Shown here: positions 60,824-64,000 of the stretch, one piece after another
Position numbering within the stretch: position 1 is the stretch's first letter
How the letters are laid out: every line of letters starts with the position of its first letter
NCBI GenBank assembly: GCA_900637275.1
Contig: LR134362.1
Location: 1,612,001 to 1,676,000 of the forward strand
Length of the DNA: 64,000 nt
Origin: [Pasteurella] aerogenes
GTDB taxonomy: Bacteria > Pseudomonadota > Gammaproteobacteria > Enterobacterales > Pasteurellaceae
Reading direction: 5' to 3'
Made by a program: the position numbers and the translations under genes
The notes under the pieces: model-generated
What the model was told of the DNA's origin: nothing
The model's database searches: none
Seen by the model: the letters and a program-made list of their open reading frames with translations, nothing else

Positions 60824-62773
60824 ATGACTAATTCAGTACAAGAAAATGTGGTGATGAATCCTTCGGATAATCGTTTGATGTCGGAGGTTGTAGAAGTAAA
60901 TATTTCTAGACGAAAGATGTTAAAACTTGGCGGAGCGCTCGGCGCCATTGCATTATTCCCCGCCGCTTTTGGTAGTCGCCATGCTTTCGCAAATACTAAT
61001 ACCTCAACACCAATAACCATTCGAAAAATCACCGCACTTAATTTCACCTCTGTTCCTTTTTCTACTGAAGATCATGTTATCGTTCCCAATGGTTATTCTG
61101 CTAAAGCATTTTATGCTTGGGGAGATCCGGTTGGTATCGTAAATAATAGCCCTGAATTTAAGCCGGATGCATCAAATAGCGCAGATGAACAAGCGGTACA
61201 AGCAGGGATGAACCATGATGGGATGGCATATTTTCCTTTTGCTGAAAATGGCAATGAACATGGTTTGCTGGTAATGAATCATGAATATATTGATAATGGA
61301 TTACTTTTCCCTGATGGTGATAAAACCTGGTCACTCGAAAAAGTGAAAAAATCGCAAAATGCAATGGGGATTTCTGTTATTGAAATTAAAAAAGTTAATC
61401 AACAATGGGAAGTGGTACGTCCCTCTAAATACGCCAGACGTATTACGCCGCATACACCGATGACATTAACGGGACCTGCGAAAAATAATGATTTAATGAA
61501 AACTGCTGCTGATCCATTGGGTGAATTAGTACTTGGTACGATGCAAAACTGTGCTAACGGAGAAACACCTTGGGGAACTTATCTTACTTGTGAAGAAAAC
61601 TGGAGTGATATTTTCGTGCGGGAATCGGATAATTTCACTGCGCTCGATAAGCGTTATGGGATTATGAAAAAAGAGAAGGAAGATAAATATCGTTGGAATG
61701 AGTTTGATGAGCGTTTTAATACAGATAAAAACCCGAATGAACCACATCGTTTTGGTTGGATCGTAGAAATCGATCCCCTTGATTCTAATTCAACACCGGT
61801 AAAACATACCGCACTTGGACGTTTTAAACATGAAGGGGCAATGTTGACCCTGTCAAAAGACGGTCATGCGGTGGTTTATATGGGGGATGATCAACAATTT
61901 GAATATATTTATAAATTTGTCTCTAAAAATACGTATAACCCAAATGATCGCACTGCCAATATGAGATTATTAGAGGAAGGGACACTTTATGTAGCACATT
62001 TCAAGGAAGATAACACGGGGGAATGGCGACCGTTAGTACATGGCCAAATGGGATTGACTACCGAAAACGGATTTGCCAACCAAGGGGACGTTTTGGTGAA
62101 AACCCGTATGGCAGCGGATGTAGTGGGTGGAACGAAAATGGATCGTCCAGAATGGATTGCTATCGATCCTTACCAAACTGGCAGCGTTTATTGTACGCTC
62201 ACTAATAACTCAAAGCGCGGTACGGAAGGCAATGCCGGAACCGATGCAGCAAATCCTCGAGTAAAAAATAATTACGGTCATATCATTCGTTGGCAAGAAA
62301 AAGATCAAGATTTCCTTTCAGAAACGTTCTCTTGGGATATTTTTGCATTAGGTGGCAATAAATTAAAAGGAGAAAATAGCGTAAAAGGCGACGATTTTGG
62401 TAGCCCAGATGGCTTACGTTTTGATAATAACGGCATACTTTGGGTGCAAACAGACGTATCTTCAAGTACGATCAACCAAAAAGCCTATGAAGGGATGGGA
62501 AACAATCAAATGTTGGCGGTTATTCCAGAGCAAGGCGAGTTTAAACGTTTCTTGACAGCGCCAAATGGTTGTGAAGTTACCGGGATTGCATTTACACCAG
62601 ATAATAAAACGATGTTTATTAATATTCAGCATCCTGGTGAACCGGATAGTGGGGTGACTGAACCGGATCAGGTTACCGCAATTTCTACTTGGCCAGATAA
62701 CACAGGAAAAACGCGCCCGCGTTCAGCAACGGTCGTTATTCAAAAAGAAGATGGCGGTATTATTGGTTCTTAA
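60824..62773 (+). CDS. phoX: PhoX-family alkaline phosphatase (Tat-exported)
   Basis: A 649-residue protein of the PhoX family, calcium- and iron-dependent phosphatases that release phosphate from many esters. A Tat leader with SRRKMLKLGG (about residues 27-50) ends near AFA. VMNHEYIDNG, NCANGETPWGTYLTCEENW, RFKHEGAML and the SPDGLRFD block are family marks. The Pho box upstream points to phosphate-starvation control. It is single, divergent in function from its neighbours, and ends at a shared terminator with rplS. Confidence 0.9.
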   Translation: MTNSVQENVVMNPSDNRLMSEVVEVNISRRKMLKLGGALGAIALFPAAFGSRHAFANTNTSTPITIRKITALNFTSVPFSTEDHVIVPNGYSAKAFYAWGDPVGIVNNSPEFKPDASNSADEQAVQAGMNHDGMAYFPFAENGNEHGLLVMNHEYIDNGLLFPDGDKTWSLEKVKKSQNAMGISVIEIKKVNQQWEVVRPSKYARRITPHTPMTLTGPAKNNDLMKTAADPLGELVLGTMQNCANGETPWGTYLTCEENWSDIFVRESDNFTALDKRYGIMKKEKEDKYRWNEFDERFNTDKNPNEPHRFGWIVEIDPLDSNSTPVKHTALGRFKHEGAMLTLSKDGHAVVYMGDDQQFEYIYKFVSKNTYNPNDRTANMRLLEEGTLYVAHFKEDNTGEWRPLVHGQMGLTTENGFANQGDVLVKTRMAADVVGGTKMDRPEWIAIDPYQTGSVYCTLTNNSKRGTEGNAGTDAANPRVKNNYGHIIRWQEKDQDFLSETFSWDIFALGGNKLKGENSVKGDDFGSPDGLRFDNNGILWVQTDVSSSTINQKAYEGMGNNQMLAVIPEQGEFKRFLTAPNGCEVTGIAFTPDNKTMFINIQHPGEPDSGVTEPDQVTAISTWPDNTGKTRPRSATVVIQKEDGGIIGS

Positions 62774-62796
62774 ACGATAATAACACTACCAAAAGA

Positions 62797-62821
62797 AAAG
62801 GCTTGGAATTTCCAAGCCTTT
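62797..62821. terminator. Bidirectional terminator between phoX and rplS
   Basis: AAAGGCTTGGA / TCCAAGCCTTT stem of 11 bp with a 3-base loop between convergent genes. T-rich stretches follow on both strands. Confidence 0.88.
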
Positions 62822-62834
62822 GTTTTGACGAAAA

Positions 62835-63185
62835 TTATTCGCCAAGACGTTCTTTGATACGTGCAGATTTACCTGAACGTTCACGTAGATAGTAAAGTTT
62901 CGCTTTACGTACTGCACCTTTACGTTTCACGCTGATGCTGTCCACTGCCGGAGAGTGAGTTTGGAATACACGCTCAACACCCACACCGTTAGACACTTTA
63001 CGTAAAGTAAAGGCACTGTGCAAGCCACGGTTACGAATTGCAATAACCACGCCTTCGAATGCTTGCAAACGACGTTTGCTACCTTCAACAACCCATACTT
63101 TCACTTCCAAAGTATCACCTGGGCGGAAGCTAGGTACGTTTTGTTTTAATTGTTCTTGTTCGATTTGTTTAATGATGTTACTCAT
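62835..63185 (-). CDS. rplS: 50S ribosomal protein L19
   Basis: A 116-residue basic protein at the 30S-50S interface. SNIIKQIEQEQLKQNVPSFRPGDTLEVKVWV and the tail RVFQTHSPAVDSISVKRKG match L19. It is the last gene of the rpsP-rimM-trmD-rplS operon, 27 bases after trmD, with AAGGATT before its ATG. Confidence 0.98.
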   Translation of the reverse strand: MSNIIKQIEQEQLKQNVPSFRPGDTLEVKVWVVEGSKRRLQAFEGVVIAIRNRGLHSAFTLRKVSNGVGVERVFQTHSPAVDSISVKRKGAVRKAKLYYLRERSGKSARIKERLGE

Positions 63186-63212
63186 TTGAATAATCCTTCT
63201 AAGATCCTAGTG

Positions 63213-63959
63213 TTAACTGATTTCACTGCTTACAGCTTTAATCTGCTTAAGCAGTTTGCGTTGTTCGTCAGTCAGAGCTAGGCTTTCCAATAGCTCAGGG
63301 CGTCTTAGCCACGTCCGTTCAAGAGATTTTTTTAATCTCCATTTACGAATTTCTTCGTGATTGCCAGACATCAGTACAGGCGGTACAGATAAATCATCCA
63401 AAACTTCCGGTCGGGTATAATGTGGGCAATCCAATAATCCTGCAGCGAAAGAATCTTCTTGTGCCGAGGCTTGTTTGCCTAATACACCAGGAATAAACCT
63501 TGCAACTGCGTCAATCAACGTCATTGCAGGCAATTCTCCACCGGTAAGTACGTAATCTCCAATTGACCATTCTTCGTCAATTTCGGTTTCAATCAAACGT
63601 TCATCAATGCCTTCATAACGACCACAAACCAAAATCATTTTTTGATATTGTGACAACTCTTGCACACCGTCTTGATTAAGTTTACGTCCTTGGGGTGAAA
63701 GATAAATCACTTTTACACCCTCTCCTGCTGCCGCTTTAGCCGCTCGAATTGCATCACGTAATGGTTGAACCATCATCAGCATTCCGGGACCGCCACCATA
63801 AGGACGATCATCGACCGTTTTATGCTTATCCAATGTAAAATCACGTGGATTCCAACATTGAATATGCAGCAGATGTTGTTTAACTGCGCGTCCTGTGACC
63901 CCAAAATCTGTAATAGCGTTAAACATTTCAGGGAAAAGACTAATAATCCCAATCCACAT
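63213..63959 (-). CDS. trmD: tRNA (guanine(37)-N1)-methyltransferase TrmD
   Basis: A 248-residue SPOUT enzyme that methylates G37 of tRNAs and prevents frameshifting. The start MWIGIISLFPEMF, the SAM-binding knot LVCGRYEGIDERLIE and EWSIGDYVLTGGELPAM are typical. Length is near that of H. influenzae. AGGAT lies before ATG 63959. The last 41 bases of the window (63960-64000) should hold the end of rimM, but no frame there matches its usual C-terminus clearly. Confidence 0.97.
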   Translation of the reverse strand: MWIGIISLFPEMFNAITDFGVTGRAVKQHLLHIQCWNPRDFTLDKHKTVDDRPYGGGPGMLMMVQPLRDAIRAAKAAAGEGVKVIYLSPQGRKLNQDGVQELSQYQKMILVCGRYEGIDERLIETEIDEEWSIGDYVLTGGELPAMTLIDAVARFIPGVLGKQASAQEDSFAAGLLDCPHYTRPEVLDDLSVPPVLMSGNHEEIRKWRLKKSLERTWLRRPELLESLALTDEQRKLLKQIKAVSSEIS

Positions 63960-64000
63960 TTTAATTATCCTGTGTCAAAATGTTACAGCAAACGCCATAC

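Larger units (their letters stand above)
1158..61816. repeat. Dispersed DNA-uptake signal words (AAGTGCGGT / ACCGCACTT), about 54 copies
   Basis: By eye I count about 54 exact copies of the 9-base core on either strand. First-base positions include 1158, 1580, 1972, 3094, 6353, 6583, 6845, 6901, 8531, 11558, 12469, 14330, 15963, 17898, 21051, 25341, 30601, 36635, 37242, 40469, 45201, 48671, 51031, 56141, 57721 and 61808. Both orientations occur, inside and between genes. The density is near one per 1.2 kb. Confidence 0.92.

Noticed and set aside
63960..64000. End of rimM on the minus strand
   Set aside because: Gene order predicts it, but none of the three frames ends in a sequence I recognise as the RimM C-terminus in this short stretch.
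1..64000. CRISPR arrays, insertion sequences, rRNA genes and prophage
   Set aside because: No regularly spaced repeats, transposase-like ORF, rRNA-like sequence or phage gene run was seen on either strand.

Overview
The window is a stretch of chromosome from a gamma-proteobacterium of the family Pasteurellaceae. The clearest sign is the 9-base DNA-uptake word AAGTGCGGT (or its complement ACCGCACTT), which I found by eye about 54 times in 64 kb. That is the Haemophilus-influenzae-type uptake signal, used by Haemophilus, Aggregatibacter, Pasteurella and relatives rather than the Actinobacillus pleuropneumoniae type. The comABCDE competence operon divergent from mrcA, narQ next to murB, and def-fmt-rsmB-trkA-mscL also fit this family. 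I do not assign a genus. Coding density is high. I see no prophage, insertion sequence, CRISPR array or rRNA operon, and no obvious frameshifted gene.

Layout. 1-3.6 kb: end of a YjjB-like exporter, folA, murJ, rpsT and raiA. 3.8-8.2 kb: menaquinone genes menF-menD, then alaA. 8.2-11.2 kb: fadR divergent from nhaB-dsbB. 11.3-15.9 kb: the two glycyl-tRNA synthetase genes glyQ and glyS, separated by a GST, a small glutaredoxin-like protein, an orphan ORF and a REP-like double hairpin. 16-23 kb: polA, a Na+/alanine-glycine symporter, a YceK/YidQ-type lipoprotein and rep. 23.05-23.36 kb: tRNA-Ser(GCU) and two identical tRNA-Arg(ACG), followed by a CPBP-family membrane protein. 24.3-30.4 kb: the full periplasmic nitrate reductase operon napFDAGHBC, divergent from the nitrate sensor narQ, with murB and a DUF2322 gene downstream. 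33.9-36.5 kb: glmS with a DeoR-family regulator. 36.7-40.4 kb: rdgB, hemW, rpiA and serA; then purA on the other strand. 42.1-45.8 kb: comABCDE, the type IV pilus-like uptake machinery, divergent from mrcA-rlmJ-gor. 51.2-60.1 kb: a DUF3298-type lipoprotein, smp/serB, yajQ, def, fmt, rsmB, a GT2 glycosyltransferase, trkA and mscL. 60.2-64 kb: rraB, a Tat-exported PhoX phosphatase behind a PhoB box, and the rplS-trmD end of the ribosomal S16 operon.

Several parts work together. napFDAGHBC with menD/menF and narQ make an anaerobic nitrate-respiration module: menaquinone is made, NapC/NapGH pass its electrons to NapAB, and NarQ senses the nitrate. The com operon builds the channel that takes up DNA carrying the uptake words spread across the window. 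A near-consensus CRP-S/Sxy site lies over the mrcA start codon, where it can serve comA. Some uptake words are paired head to head and used as terminators.

Most of the window is ordinary conserved housekeeping sequence and I see no convincing new multi-gene system. The points most worth checking are the 36-codon ORF with a strong ribosome site between napF and narQ, the competence site over the mrcA start, the accessory genes and double hairpin between glyQ and glyS, the glycosyltransferase inside the rsmB-trkA run, the apparently leaderless lipoprotein before rep, and the absence of comF behind comE.
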